From Chloroflexi bacterium HGW-Chloroflexi-10 (GTDB taxonomy: Bacteria > Chloroflexota > Anaerolineae > Anaerolineales > Anaerolineaceae): a stretch of 64,000 bases of DNA. A program made the translations under genes and the position numbers. Position 1 is the stretch's first letter. The number at the start of each line of letters is the position of its first letter. Shown here in pieces: positions 16,749 to 25,580 of the stretch. A model generated the notes under the pieces. The model saw nothing but the letters and a program-made list of their open reading frames with translations. It searched no databases and was not told the origin of the DNA. Location of the stretch: NCBI GenBank assembly GCA_002840755.1, contig PHBZ01000001.1, positions 310,001 through 374,000 on the forward strand, written 5' to 3'.

Positions 16749-17666
16749 ATGCAGGAAATTCAGAAAGTAGCTATTCTGGGTGCGGGGGCGATGGGAGCCT
16801 ATTTTGCCACTCGTTTTTTCGAAACCGGTGGGTTTTCAACCGTACTGGTTGCCCGGGGTGAGCATTTTGATCGTCTGAAAAATCAGGGCCTGGTTGTGAA
16901 TGGAAAAACCTATGCCATTCCAGTAGTAAAGCCGGAAGCGGTGAAAGGTCCAGTGGACCTCTTAATTGTGGCGTTAAAACACCACCATTTGGCTGCCGCG
17001 CTGCCTGGTCTGGAAAAATTAATTGGTGATACAACCACGATTATTTCAGTGATGAACGGCCTGGAAAGTGAAGCCATCATTGGTTCGATGTATGGGGTGG
17101 ATAAAGTGTTGTATGCGATTTCGTTGGGAATTGATGCCGTGCGGGAGGATAACCGGGTTACCTATACCAGAGCGGGCAAACATCATTTTGGCGAAGCGAA
17201 GAATGCCCAAATCAGTGACCGTGTTCGCAGAGTGCAGCAGGCTTTTGACCGTGCAGGCATTGCCTATGAGAACCCGGAAGATATGATCCGTAGTATGTGG
17301 TGGAAGTTTATGGTCAATGTGGGTGTCAACCAGGCTTCAGCAGTCATGCGTGCTCCGTATGGTGTTTTTCATTCTTCAGCAGATGCTCAGGGATTGATGG
17401 AAACATTAATGGGTGAAGTGGTCACACTGGCACAGGCTTCGGGAGTGAATCTCACCCATAAGGATATTGAAGAGTGGTATCCGATATTAAGAAGTTTATC
17501 TGCCCAGGGTAAAACCTCCATGCTGCAGGATATTGAAGCCGGACGTAAAACCGAAGTGGAAGTTTTTGGTGGAAAAGTGGTGGAAATGGGAAAAGAATAC
17601 GGCATTCCCACACCAGCGAACGAAACAATTGTTCAAATTATTCACGTATTGGAACAGATTTCGTAG
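16749..17666 (+). CDS. panE: 2-dehydropantoate 2-reductase (ketopantoate reductase)
   Basis: The 305-residue protein has the ApbA/PanE architecture: Rossmann motif GAGAMGAY (residues 11-18), a central LKHHHLAAALPGL stretch with the substrate-site Lys, ISVMNGLESE, and a C-terminal helical domain with SMLQDIEAGRKTEVE, which matches the family signature SSMLQDLxxGRxTE. The enzyme reduces 2-dehydropantoate to pantoate with NADPH in coenzyme A synthesis. No other pan gene is nearby, so a paralogue acting on another 2-oxo acid is possible. Start ATG 16749 has AGGGAG. Confidence 0.87.
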   Translation: MQEIQKVAILGAGAMGAYFATRFFETGGFSTVLVARGEHFDRLKNQGLVVNGKTYAIPVVKPEAVKGPVDLLIVALKHHHLAAALPGLEKLIGDTTTIISVMNGLESEAIIGSMYGVDKVLYAISLGIDAVREDNRVTYTRAGKHHFGEAKNAQISDRVRRVQQAFDRAGIAYENPEDMIRSMWWKFMVNVGVNQASAVMRAPYGVFHSSADAQGLMETLMGEVVTLAQASGVNLTHKDIEEWYPILRSLSAQGKTSMLQDIEAGRKTEVEVFGGKVVEMGKEYGIPTPANETIVQIIHVLEQIS

Positions 17667-17716
17667 TTAATAGTGAAAGAACCATCTTTTTTCTATTAAT
17701 TCAGAAATGAGGTAGT

Positions 17717-18241
17717 ATGCACCCGGAAGTAAAAACATTGATTGACCACTATAATTTCAAACCATTACCTGTAGAAGGAACATTATTTACAAGTACGTAC
17801 CGTTCTCAAAAGGAATTTGTCGGGGGGAATCCATTTGGCACGGCGATGATTGGACTTTACTGTGATGAGCCGTATAGTGTCTCGCTTTTTCACCGGCTGC
17901 CGGTGGACGAAGTCTGGCATTTTTATGGCGGAGATCCGCTGCGGTTGGTTTTGCTGCACCCGGATGGTTCGACCAGCGAAGTGATCATGGGCAGTGATCC
18001 GCTCAAGGGATACCTGGTACAGTTTGTTATTTCGGCAGGAGTCTGGCAGGCAGGGCATGTATTACCTGGCGGAAAGTATTCCTTGTTTGGCTGCACAATG
18101 GCACCCGGGTTTACGGATGCCATGTTTGAGGGCGGAACATATGAGCAGTTGATACAGCAATACCCGGAACGAACCGAGGATATCCGTTTGTTAAGTTGTA
18201 AAACGGAAGAGACTCACATGCCCAGGGGGTTCGCTTCCTAG
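17717..18241 (+). CDS. Cupin_5 (DUF985) family protein
   Basis: The 174-residue protein has the cupin_5 pattern: N-terminal LIDHYNFKPLPVEGTLF, the central VDEVWHFYGGDPLRLVLLHPDG with the cupin His, and WQAGHVLPGGKYSLFGCTMAPGF. Members are single cupin barrels, often called sugar epimerase-like, of unknown reaction. Start ATG 17717 has GAGGT. It stands in a run of small same-strand genes. Confidence 0.82.
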   Translation: MHPEVKTLIDHYNFKPLPVEGTLFTSTYRSQKEFVGGNPFGTAMIGLYCDEPYSVSLFHRLPVDEVWHFYGGDPLRLVLLHPDGSTSEVIMGSDPLKGYLVQFVISAGVWQAGHVLPGGKYSLFGCTMAPGFTDAMFEGGTYEQLIQQYPERTEDIRLLSCKTEETHMPRGFAS

Positions 18242-18275
18242 AAAACGGCTGATTAATCGTAGACAGGAGAATGGA

Positions 18276-18680
18276 TTGAAACAAAAAATTGGGTTGGTTG
18301 CTCTGCTTGTCAGTGACTATGATGAGGCAATTTCGTTTTATACCGGAAAACTTCATTTTGATTTGTTGGAAGATACCGATTTGGGAAATGGGAAACGCTG
18401 GGTTGTGGTCGCGCCGCCAGGGTCGCTGGAAAGCCGGTTGCTGCTGGCAAAGGCAACATCTCCTCAGCAGGGGAGCAGCGTAGGCAACCAGACTGGTGGA
18501 CGCGTATTTCTTTTCCTGTATACGGATGATTTCTGGAGGGATTATCCGGTGATGAAAACCGCTGGGGTTCAATTCATTGAGGAACCCAGAGAAGAAATCT
18601 TCGGTACGGTGTGTGTGTTTGAGGATCTGTATGGTAACAAGTGGGATTTTATTGAATTGAAAGCGACAGCTAATCACTAG
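18276..18680 (+). CDS. VOC/glyoxalase-fold protein
   Basis: The 134-residue protein matches the bleomycin-resistance/glyoxalase fold: KIGLVALLVSDYDEAISFYTGKL at the start, then VFLFLYTDDF, and a terminal VFEDLYGNKWDFIEL, which supplies the second metal Glu. Start TTG 18276 with AGGAG seven bases upstream; no closer ATG fits. The VOC fold serves dioxygenases, lyases and antibiotic-binding proteins, so the reaction is open. Confidence 0.8.
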   Translation: MKQKIGLVALLVSDYDEAISFYTGKLHFDLLEDTDLGNGKRWVVVAPPGSLESRLLLAKATSPQQGSSVGNQTGGRVFLFLYTDDFWRDYPVMKTAGVQFIEEPREEIFGTVCVFEDLYGNKWDFIELKATANH

Positions 18681-18718
18681 AATAAGTCCGGGTTAGACAT
18701 TAGAAGAAAGGTAAGACC

Positions 18719-19465
18719 ATGATCAAGCCAGCGTTTGTTTTGCCAGGTGAGAAGCTTCAGCAGGTAGGGCGAATCTTTGGTGCGCCATTGGTGGTTAAAG
18801 GTAAAACCTGGCTGCCGTTTGTCCAGTTGATTGCCTGGCCAATTACGGCCTGGATTGCGAAAAAGCGCCTGCCGCAGCGTTCCTGGTGGCAGGCTTTGGG
18901 TGTAGGCGTTTTAACTATGCCCGTGATGCTGGCGGCAGAATGGACACACAATCTGGCGCATGCTGCGGCAGCACGTCTGGTGGGTAAACCGGTGGATGCT
19001 ATCCGCATCACCTGGGGGATGCCGCTGCTGATTTATTATGATATTAATGATGCGATGGTGACTCCCCGTCAGCATATTTTTCGCGCTGTTGGTGGTCCTG
19101 TGTGGAATACGTTGCTGCTATCCCTGGCTATGGTTTTCAAGCGGTTTACTAAGCCTCAATCGGTGATGCGAGATATGGCCAATACAGCGGTTGGGACCAA
19201 TGCGTTTATTGGATTGGTAGCGCTGCTGCCCATTCCAGGGATTGATGGCGGCCCCATTCTAAAGTGGTCTCTGGTAGAGCGCGGGCGAACACCAGCCCAG
19301 GCAGATGAAGTGGTCCGCAGGGTGAATGGTGTACTGGGGATCGTGCTGGCGATTGCCGGGATTCTGTTTTTTAAGAAACGACGCTGGTTTATGGGTGGAA
19401 TCATGTTGGAGTTTGCCGCTATTGCATCAAGTATTGGCTTGGGTATTCTTAAAGAACAAAAATAA
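18719..19465 (+). CDS. M50-like membrane protein with degenerate zinc motif
   Basis: The 248-residue protein resembles site-2 proteases in layout: a helix with EWTHNLAHAAAARLVGK (residues 74-90) and, near residue 173, PIPGIDGGPILKW, like the conserved PxxxLDGG. The usual HExxH is HNLAH here, so the catalytic Glu is missing in that motif, although a Glu lies three residues before it (E74). It is likely a non-peptidase relative or uses a different arrangement. Start ATG 18719 has AAGG. Neighbours are unrelated small genes. Confidence 0.6.
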   Translation: MIKPAFVLPGEKLQQVGRIFGAPLVVKGKTWLPFVQLIAWPITAWIAKKRLPQRSWWQALGVGVLTMPVMLAAEWTHNLAHAAAARLVGKPVDAIRITWGMPLLIYYDINDAMVTPRQHIFRAVGGPVWNTLLLSLAMVFKRFTKPQSVMRDMANTAVGTNAFIGLVALLPIPGIDGGPILKWSLVERGRTPAQADEVVRRVNGVLGIVLAIAGILFFKKRRWFMGGIMLEFAAIASSIGLGILKEQK

Positions 19466-19536
19466 GTTGGAAAGAGGTTGCGGAGAACCTGAAACAATGG
19501 AATAATACAACTCCGTTTATAAGATCAGGAGGTTGT

Positions 19537-19995
19537 ATGACGAATCGGGTGATCCGTTACCAGGGTGCAATTATTCGCAATAGTCGTCTTTTATTGTTAA
19601 AACACCGCGAGCATGCTTCTGGACGATCCTACTGGGTGATTCCTGGTGGCGGCAGGGAGGAAAATGAAAGCGAAGAGGCCTGTGTACAACGGGAAATGCT
19701 TGAGGAAACCAATTTGACCGTAACGGTTGAGCGTCTATTATTGGATGAATTAGCAGAACCGGGCCGGTTCTACCAGCGCTATAAAACTTATCTGTGTTAC
19801 GCTAACGGCGGTGAAGCGTCACCGGGATATGAACCGGAACCGGAAGCCGCACAGGTATATGCGATCGTGGAAGCCGCCTGGTTTGATTTGCTTCATCCCG
19901 AAACCTGGAATTTGGAAATGACAAAGGATCCGATCACCTTCCAATTGGTGAAAAAAATTCAGGCTCTGTTGGAATATCCGTTGGTTGGTTCTTGA
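19537..19995 (+). CDS. Nudix hydrolase
   Basis: The 152-residue protein has a Nudix box in the pattern GGGREENESEEACVQREMLEETN (about residues 36-58), with the REMLEE core that binds Mg2+. The enzyme family cleaves nucleoside diphosphates linked to other groups. N-terminal NRVIRYQGAIIRNSRLLLL fits MutT/ADP-ribose pyrophosphatase-like members. Start ATG 19537 has AGGAGG. The substrate cannot be told from sequence. Confidence 0.88.
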   Translation: MTNRVIRYQGAIIRNSRLLLLKHREHASGRSYWVIPGGGREENESEEACVQREMLEETNLTVTVERLLLDELAEPGRFYQRYKTYLCYANGGEASPGYEPEPEAAQVYAIVEAAWFDLLHPETWNLEMTKDPITFQLVKKIQALLEYPLVGS

Positions 19996-20030
19996 TAATT
20001 GGAAAATAAAAACGGATCATTGGTGGATTA

Positions 20031-20879
20031 ATGTTTATCCCTGTAAATCTTTTTGGCATTTTCTTTGCATTGGCCTCTGCGCTTTCATGGGGTGGTGGCG
20101 ATTTCAGCGGCGGTTTTGCTACACGGCGCAGTAATCAATTTCATGTGCTGGCCGTCTCTTCCATGTCTGGTATTGTCATTCTGGTGTTTTGCACGTTGAT
20201 CTGGCACGAAGATATTCCATCTACTTCCAGTTTGATTTGGGCAGCGGCAGCCGGAGTGGTGGGCGCGGTTGGCCTGGCTTCGTTGTATCGTGCCCTATCT
20301 CTCGACTCTGCTGCAACGGTTGCATCTACTTCCGGGGTGATTGGTGCGGCTTTGCCCGTCGTTTTCAGCGCGCTGGTAGATGGAATGCCGGGTATACCGC
20401 GGTTGGTGGGTTTTTTGCTTACCTTTCTGGGGATTTGGTTGGTATCCCGTTCCGTTGGTGCGGAAACATCCATCTCGCGGCGGGGATTCTTCCTGGCTTG
20501 TCTGGCCGGGGTTTGTTTTGGTGGCTTTTTCATTTTGATTGCCCAGGTTGAATCAGGTGAAGTGTTTTTACCCCTGATTGTTTCCCGCTTTATTTCATTT
20601 TTTGTGGCATTGCTTTTCATCTGGTTCAATCGGTTACCTTTACCATCGGTAAAATCCAACCCTGTTACCCTGTTGGCTGGTGTTCTGGATGCACTGGGGA
20701 ATGTGTTTTTCCTTTTGGCGGTTCAGTTTACACGTTTGGATATAGCTGTGGTCTTATCTTCGCTTTATCCGGCTTTTACCGTATTGCTCTCCTTCTTTAT
20801 TTTAAAGGAGAAGGTATCCCGATCTCAACGTGTAGGTGTGGTAGTTTGTCTGGCAGCGATTGTGTTGATTACGATTTGA
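20031..20879 (+). CDS. EamA/DMT-family transporter
   Basis: The 282-residue protein has ten hydrophobic helices in two EamA repeats: FALASALSWGGGDFSGGFA at the start and, in the second half, GVLDALGNVFFLLAVQ followed by SSLYPAFTVLLSFFILKEK, the typical end of an EamA repeat. Members export amino acids, nucleotide sugars or other metabolites. Substrate unknown. It ends 30 bases before the DUF3267 gene and may share its transcript. Confidence 0.85.
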   Translation: MFIPVNLFGIFFALASALSWGGGDFSGGFATRRSNQFHVLAVSSMSGIVILVFCTLIWHEDIPSTSSLIWAAAAGVVGAVGLASLYRALSLDSAATVASTSGVIGAALPVVFSALVDGMPGIPRLVGFLLTFLGIWLVSRSVGAETSISRRGFFLACLAGVCFGGFFILIAQVESGEVFLPLIVSRFISFFVALLFIWFNRLPLPSVKSNPVTLLAGVLDALGNVFFLLAVQFTRLDIAVVLSSLYPAFTVLLSFFILKEKVSRSQRVGVVVCLAAIVLITI

Positions 20880-20909
20880 AGAAAAATTCTGGTGAGGAAG
20901 GCAATTTGC

Positions 20910-21515
20910 ATGAATAGTTCAATCGATTTGAAGGATACAGTTTACCAACGCAAAGACTATTCGGTTTCGATGGTGAAGGCGAATGTCTATGTTCTGTTAT
21001 TGACCGCGCCGCTGACCTTGATCATTGCTGCCGCGTTTGGTTTGCTCTGGGGAATTGAAAAAATGTTGGATGACTTTTCCGCAGTTTATGAATCGCCGGC
21101 GGGTGTGTTTAGCAGTTATGCTATTTTCCTGTTGGTCATGATAGTTGGTATCGCGCTGCATGAATTCATTCATGGCGTTACCTGGAGCCTGGCAGGGTGT
21201 AAACCCTGGCGTTCAATCAAATTCGGTTTCCAATGGAAGACGTTTACCCCGTACACCCATTGTCTTGAACCGTTGCCGGTGAATGCTTATCGGATTGGTA
21301 CGCTGATGCCCGGGTTGTTAACCGGTGTGTTTCCGGTGTTGGTGGGGCTGGCAATTGGCGATTTATGGGTAACTTTCTTTGGTGGTTTGTTTCTTCTTTC
21401 GGCTGGCGGGGATGCTCTGATTCTGTGGCTGCTGCGTAAGGTAGCACCTTCTGCTCTGGTGGAAGATCACCCAACGCAAGCCGGATGTTATGTATTGGAA
21501 GCGATAAATAATTAA
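20910..21515 (+). CDS. DUF3267 putative membrane zincin
   Basis: ATG 20910 follows GAGGAAGG; the frame opens at a GTG (20892) inside that ribosome site. The 201-residue protein has four hydrophobic segments and HEFIHG (zinc motif HExxH at residues 84-88), typical of DUF3267 (putative zincin peptidases). A second region with NAYRIGTLMPGLLTG follows. A proteolytic role is inferred from the motif only. Confidence 0.78.
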   Translation: MNSSIDLKDTVYQRKDYSVSMVKANVYVLLLTAPLTLIIAAAFGLLWGIEKMLDDFSAVYESPAGVFSSYAIFLLVMIVGIALHEFIHGVTWSLAGCKPWRSIKFGFQWKTFTPYTHCLEPLPVNAYRIGTLMPGLLTGVFPVLVGLAIGDLWVTFFGGLFLLSAGGDALILWLLRKVAPSALVEDHPTQAGCYVLEAINN

Positions 21516-21520
21516 ATGCA

Positions 21521-21547
21521 ATGGGCTGGAGTCAAACTCCAGCCCAT
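21521..21547. terminator. 12-bp stem-loop between convergent genes
   Basis: ATGGGCTGGAGT (21521-21532) pairs perfectly with ACTCCAGCCCAT (21536-21547) around CAA. It lies between the stops of the DUF3267 gene (plus) and the MerR gene (minus), so it can serve both; only a short TTTA follows. Confidence 0.6.
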
Positions 21548-21578
21548 TTACTAAATTTATATATTACCGGCGACCTTT

Positions 21579-22319
21579 TTACTGATTATCCACATAGATA
21601 GTGACAGCTTCCAACATGAAGGTGGCCAGGTCGGGGTGCATTTTGTCAAAGTTGGCATTGAAGCGTGGGTCATCATTGTAGTGATGGGCCAGGCCTACTA
21701 ATTGCTCCAGGTTAGGCACCCAGAAGTTTGCCATGTGATCGCGCCAGCGTTGTATGCAGGCTTGCACCTCGGCAGAAGCAGCCCCTTTGGGCATGGCTTT
21801 GATGATATCGGTGTAGATAACATTGCCTTCATCCAGGATACGCTGTTTTTGGACAGCCGTATAATTTTTCCATTTCTCATTGGAAGAACGTACAATGGCC
21901 GGATCATACATGGTTTCAGCTTCTTTGGCATATTCAGCCTGTTGTTCTTCGCTGAATGCTGAAAATAATTGTTTATTGCTCATTTCTTTTTTTCCTTTCA
22001 GGTGATCAATTGTCAGATCGACCGTGTTTACCAGACGTTCCATCTGTTCAATGCGTTTTCGCAGTTCCTGTTTGTGTTTCTCCAACGCGGATAGCAGTTC
22101 AAAGTCACGGCGTCCCATGATTTTTTTAATATCTTCCAGCGGCATATCCAGTTCACGATACAACAAGATTTGCTGCAAGTGCAGCAGGCACTCATCCCCG
22201 TAGTAGCGGTAGCCGTTAACGCCAACCCGGGACGGCTTGAGGAGGCCGATCTCATCGTAGTAGTGCAATGTGCGCGGTGTGATGCCGGCCATCTTGGAGA
22301 TTTCTTTCACAGTAAACAT
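21579..22319 (-). CDS. MerR-family regulator with TipAS-type ligand domain
   Basis: The 246-residue protein has a MerR winged helix-turn-helix (TVKEISKMAGITPRTLHYYD at 3-22, then NGYRYYGD), a dimerisation coiled coil (about 78-115), and a C-terminal TipAS antibiotic-recognition domain (from about residue 140, with FWVPNLEQLVGLAHHYNDDPRF-like helices). TipA-like regulators bind drugs or peptides and activate export genes, usually including their own. Its own promoter shows the 19-base spacer that MerR proteins need, so autoregulation is likely. No drug pump is adjacent, although an EamA exporter lies two genes away. Confidence 0.88.
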   Translation of the reverse strand: MFTVKEISKMAGITPRTLHYYDEIGLLKPSRVGVNGYRYYGDECLLHLQQILLYRELDMPLEDIKKIMGRRDFELLSALEKHKQELRKRIEQMERLVNTVDLTIDHLKGKKEMSNKQLFSAFSEEQQAEYAKEAETMYDPAIVRSSNEKWKNYTAVQKQRILDEGNVIYTDIIKAMPKGAASAEVQACIQRWRDHMANFWVPNLEQLVGLAHHYNDDPRFNANFDKMHPDLATFMLEAVTIYVDNQ

Positions 22320-22325
22320 GCCAAT

Positions 22326-22356
22326 AGTATAAACTATGACGTTACGTTAATGTCAA
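22326..22356 (-). promoter_or_regulatory. MerR-type promoter and operator of the TipA-like gene
   Basis: On the minus strand TTGACA (complement of 22351-22356) and TATACT (complement of 22326-22331) are separated by 19 bases, the over-long spacing that MerR regulators remodel. The spacer holds the imperfect palindrome GACnTTA-N3-TAAnGTC (22338-22354). The -10 box ends six bases before the ATG at 22319, so transcription would start at or next to the start codon: a leaderless mRNA. Confidence 0.75.
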
Positions 22357-22692
22357 GGGTAAATCGGCTTTTTTATATTTTTCCTTCAAATATTATCCTT
22401 CGGGTCTTGATATCTGAGCAATTTTCAATTAGAGAAATGAAAAAGGTTAGTATATTTTTTTGGCCGTAGAAGTGAGCCAATGTTTTTTCTGAGAAATTTA
22501 TTTGCCTTTCACCCTGATTTGGCTATACAATGGTATTGAAAATTTATTACCGTCCCACTACTTCTCATTCTTTGTTTTCTGATTGTTGGTTTATCAATTT
22601 AATAGTATTTATGTGCACTGCCGAATTATCCTGCTGCCAGAATCATTGAGCTCTTCTTTACAATTATTGGTTGCCTGGAGAAGGAGAACGAT

Positions 22693-24201
22693 ATGCAAAA
22701 AACTTCCACAATTCAGCGATCCAGGTCAACTATACAATTTATTCTTATCCTGCTCGCTATTGGTATCGCTTCCTATTTGGCAATCCGTTTTGCATATCAG
22801 GTAGGTTTTGCAAATAACGACATCGTAGCAATCTGGCCGGCAGCAGCCTTGAGCTATTGGGCGGTACGCCGCTTTGGACCGTGGGCAATGCTGCCCATTT
22901 TTATGGCGGATGCGATTAACATTAGTATTAATTTACAACACCTCATCCCCATTGGATATATAAACGCACTGGGAAATGCCGTAGCGCCTTGGTTAGGTGT
23001 GATATTGGAACGGGTCTGGAGCAAGTCGGAACAGCCATTTGAGAATGTGCGCTCCACACTGGCTTCTTTACTGGCAGGTATGGGCGTGTTAAGCCTGGTT
23101 TCAGCCAGCATTGGTACCGTAGCGATTGCTGCGCATTATGATATACCGTTACCAGCTACAATGGCTTTGCTATGGCAATGGTTTTTAAGTGATTACACCG
23201 GCTGCCTGGTCTTTGCACCACTGCTTTTTACATTACCCCAATTACGGTTTCCTATCCATCAACGGAAACAGGCGGTAGTAGACGCCATTCTGGTGCTGGT
23301 TTCGATGGTAGGCGTATGGTTAGTTACCAGTTCCGGTTTATCTGAACGTATGGGCAATTACCCGACAGCATTATTAACGATGCCAGCCATATTGTGGCTC
23401 GCATTACATGAAGATACCCCACGGGTGGTGCTTGGTTTGGCAATTCTTTCCGTAGGATCATTTATGTTCACAATACAAGTTGTGGATAACCTGGCAGCTG
23501 TTGCGTGGATGGCTGTTCAGTTATATATTGTGATGATCGTTTTTTGTGGTTATGTTTTACATGCATTGCAATTGGATCGTGCTCAATTACTGCAAACATT
23601 AGCCCGGGAGCGTGATTTTCTGGAGCTTCGAATTTCCGAACGCACCAAAGAACTGGAATTGTTGGCCACAACCGATGCGCTGACCGGTGCGTTGAACCGC
23701 CGTTCCTTCTTTATAACGGCGCAAAAAGAGTTGAAACGAGCCCGTGGGGTAAAGCCCTTGAGTGTTATTCTTTTGGATATAGATAATTTTAAGATAATCA
23801 ATGACACATTTGGGCATGCGGTTGGAGATGAAGTACTGGTCATCCTGGTCAAGATAATCCAGGGTGTAATACGCGATGGACAGGACAATATGGCCCGTTT
23901 AGGAGGTGAGGAGTTTGCCATATTGTTGCCTGAAACACCTGTGCATTTTGCTATGCAAGCTGCCGAGCGCTTGCGGCAAGCTGTGGAAGAAATCTCATTT
24001 CAAAGGCCGGTATTATTTAATCAGGAAGGTATGGATTTTCAACAGGATGTGCGGATTACGTGTAGTTTCGGTGTGACGGAATGTGATTTACGGGCCACAG
24101 ATATCAATCAATCACTTGTTCGAGCAGACAATGCATTGTTTCAGGCGAAACGTAATGGGCGCAACCGTGTGGAAGGCGATCTGTCTATAACCACTTTGTA
24201 G
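22693..24201 (+). CDS. MASE1-GGDEF diguanylate cyclase
   Basis: The 502-residue protein has a MASE1 membrane sensor (about residues 15-300, eight or so helices, NNDIVAIWPAAALSYWAV), a short coiled coil (LLQTLARERDFLELRI) and a GGDEF domain (about 335-500). The active-site signature is GGEEF at residues 404-408 and the metal Asp is in VILLDIDNFK, so it should make cyclic di-GMP from GTP. The inhibitory RxxD site is not in register (R-D-G-Q-D), so product inhibition may be lost. The start ATG follows GGAGAAGGAG. It appears to be monocistronic; the gap of 373 bases before it holds the MerR promoter and an A+T-rich stretch. Confidence 0.9.
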   Translation: MQKTSTIQRSRSTIQFILILLAIGIASYLAIRFAYQVGFANNDIVAIWPAAALSYWAVRRFGPWAMLPIFMADAINISINLQHLIPIGYINALGNAVAPWLGVILERVWSKSEQPFENVRSTLASLLAGMGVLSLVSASIGTVAIAAHYDIPLPATMALLWQWFLSDYTGCLVFAPLLFTLPQLRFPIHQRKQAVVDAILVLVSMVGVWLVTSSGLSERMGNYPTALLTMPAILWLALHEDTPRVVLGLAILSVGSFMFTIQVVDNLAAVAWMAVQLYIVMIVFCGYVLHALQLDRAQLLQTLARERDFLELRISERTKELELLATTDALTGALNRRSFFITAQKELKRARGVKPLSVILLDIDNFKIINDTFGHAVGDEVLVILVKIIQGVIRDGQDNMARLGGEEFAILLPETPVHFAMQAAERLRQAVEEISFQRPVLFNQEGMDFQQDVRITCSFGVTECDLRATDINQSLVRADNALFQAKRNGRNRVEGDLSITTL

Positions 24202-24372
24202 GTTAAACGCTAAGTAGTAGCCATGTAGATAACCTTGAGAACAACAAGCATAAAATTGCTTTTTCAACCGGAAACCTGATTTACTGGACACACCTTTTCT
24301 TCAGAGCCTTTAACTTCATGGTTAATTATGATATCCGTCATTGTTATGAGAAAGAAAAGGTTACTTAAATCG

Positions 24373-24402
24373 TTGGTTCGCGGGTAATCGGATTGTTATA
24401 AT
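24373..24402 (+). promoter_or_regulatory. Candidate promoter upstream of pyrB and a short frame
   Basis: TTGGTT (24373-24378) and a perfect TATAAT (24397-24402) lie 18 bases apart in the 396-base gap between the GGDEF gene and pyrB. The transcript would begin near 24409, 18 bases before a 45-codon frame and about 190 bases before pyrB. Confidence 0.45.
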
Positions 24403-24426
24403 AAAACTGGTCACCCAAACCATTTT

Positions 24427-24564
24427 ATGAAAATAGCCGGCACATACTTCACTATGAGTAAAGTTTTTGCCCATCCGGATACCTTATTCATACAGGCAGC
24501 ATTTGAATTAGATGACTGCTATTTTTGTTTGGTGAATAAACGCGTTTGGATAACCGAAACCTAA
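24427..24564 (+). CDS. Possible 45-residue small protein upstream of pyrB
   Basis: ATG 24427 to TAA 24564 encodes MKIAGTYFTMSKVFAHPDTL and a further 25 residues. It lies right after a good TATAAT and 33 bases before pyrB, on the same strand. No ribosome site is clear, and no family is recognised, so it may be a leader frame or chance. Confidence 0.22.
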   Translation: MKIAGTYFTMSKVFAHPDTLFIQAAFELDDCYFCLVNKRVWITET

Positions 24565-24597
24565 AGGATAAACTCGAAGCGAAAGAGACAGGATACA

Positions 24598-25527
24598 ATG
24601 GCAACCATATTAAAAGGGAAAGATATTCTGGATGTAAAGGATCTAAAACTTGAACATCTCAGCCTGATTATGGAAACGGCAACCCGTTTTGAGAACGTGA
24701 TGGCTTCCGGGGGAAGATTGAACAATATGGATGGCAGGGTGTTGGCCACCTTGTTTTTTGAGCCATCCACACAAACACGGCTAACTTTTGAAACAGCCAT
24801 GTTGAAATTGGGAGGGCATGTTGTTTCCGTGACGGATGCTTCCAGTTCAGCGATTAAAGGAGAAACACTTTTCGATACAGGCAAGATGATTGATGGATAT
24901 GCTGATCTGGCTGTTATTCGACACATGCGCATTGGTAGCTCTCGGGAATTAGCGGATGGTGCGGCTGTTCCGGTCATCAATGGTGGAGATGGATCAGGGC
25001 AGCACCCAACCCAGGCGCTGATGGATCTGATCACCATCCAAAAAGAAAAAGGCCGGTTGAATAATCTCACGGTGACCATTGCCGGAGATTTGAAGAATAG
25101 CCGCACGGCACATTCACTGGCCTGGCTATTGGGAAAATACGGCCCGCGTTTCTATTTTGTTTCAACGGCGGAATTGAGAATGCCGGAAGAAATCACCAGG
25201 GCTTTACGAATGGATCTTATTGAAGTATTTGAGACAACGAATCTCAATGAAGCGGCATTAAAGAGCGATGTGTTGTACATGACCCGTATTCAAAAAGAGC
25301 GTTTTTCGGATGAAGCAGAATATAAACGACTGAAGGGTACTTATATTGTCAACAAAGAGTTGGTTGAGCAATCCAAACCCGGCATTACAATCATGCATCC
25401 ATTACCCCGGGTAGATGAGATCACCAGGGAAGTCGATGATTATGAAGGGGCGGCATATTTCCGGCAAGCTGCCAATGGGGTTCCCATTCGTATGGCCATC
25501 ATTGCCTTGATCACCGGGCGTGAATAA
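24598..25527 (+). CDS. pyrB: Aspartate carbamoyltransferase catalytic chain, with unusual STQTR motif
   Basis: The 309-residue protein matches PyrB throughout: GDGSGQHPTQALMDL, GDLKNSRTAHSL, LYMTRIQKERF, HPLPRVDEI and the Lys of AIKGETL. The enzyme joins carbamoyl phosphate and aspartate in pyrimidine synthesis. The carbamoyl-phosphate loop normally STRTR reads STQTR (residues 57-61, codon CAA), replacing the Arg that corresponds to E. coli Arg54, important for catalysis. No regulatory chain pyrI and no other pyr gene is adjacent. Most likely still PyrB, but a transcarbamylase with changed activity cannot be excluded. Start ATG 24598 has ACAGGA. Confidence 0.85.
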   Translation: MATILKGKDILDVKDLKLEHLSLIMETATRFENVMASGGRLNNMDGRVLATLFFEPSTQTRLTFETAMLKLGGHVVSVTDASSSAIKGETLFDTGKMIDGYADLAVIRHMRIGSSRELADGAAVPVINGGDGSGQHPTQALMDLITIQKEKGRLNNLTVTIAGDLKNSRTAHSLAWLLGKYGPRFYFVSTAELRMPEEITRALRMDLIEVFETTNLNEAALKSDVLYMTRIQKERFSDEAEYKRLKGTYIVNKELVEQSKPGITIMHPLPRVDEITREVDDYEGAAYFRQAANGVPIRMAIIALITGRE

Positions 25528-25580
25528 GAAAGTCATCACCAACTGTCAGGTCGTCAGGTATGCTTACATAAGGAGAAAAA

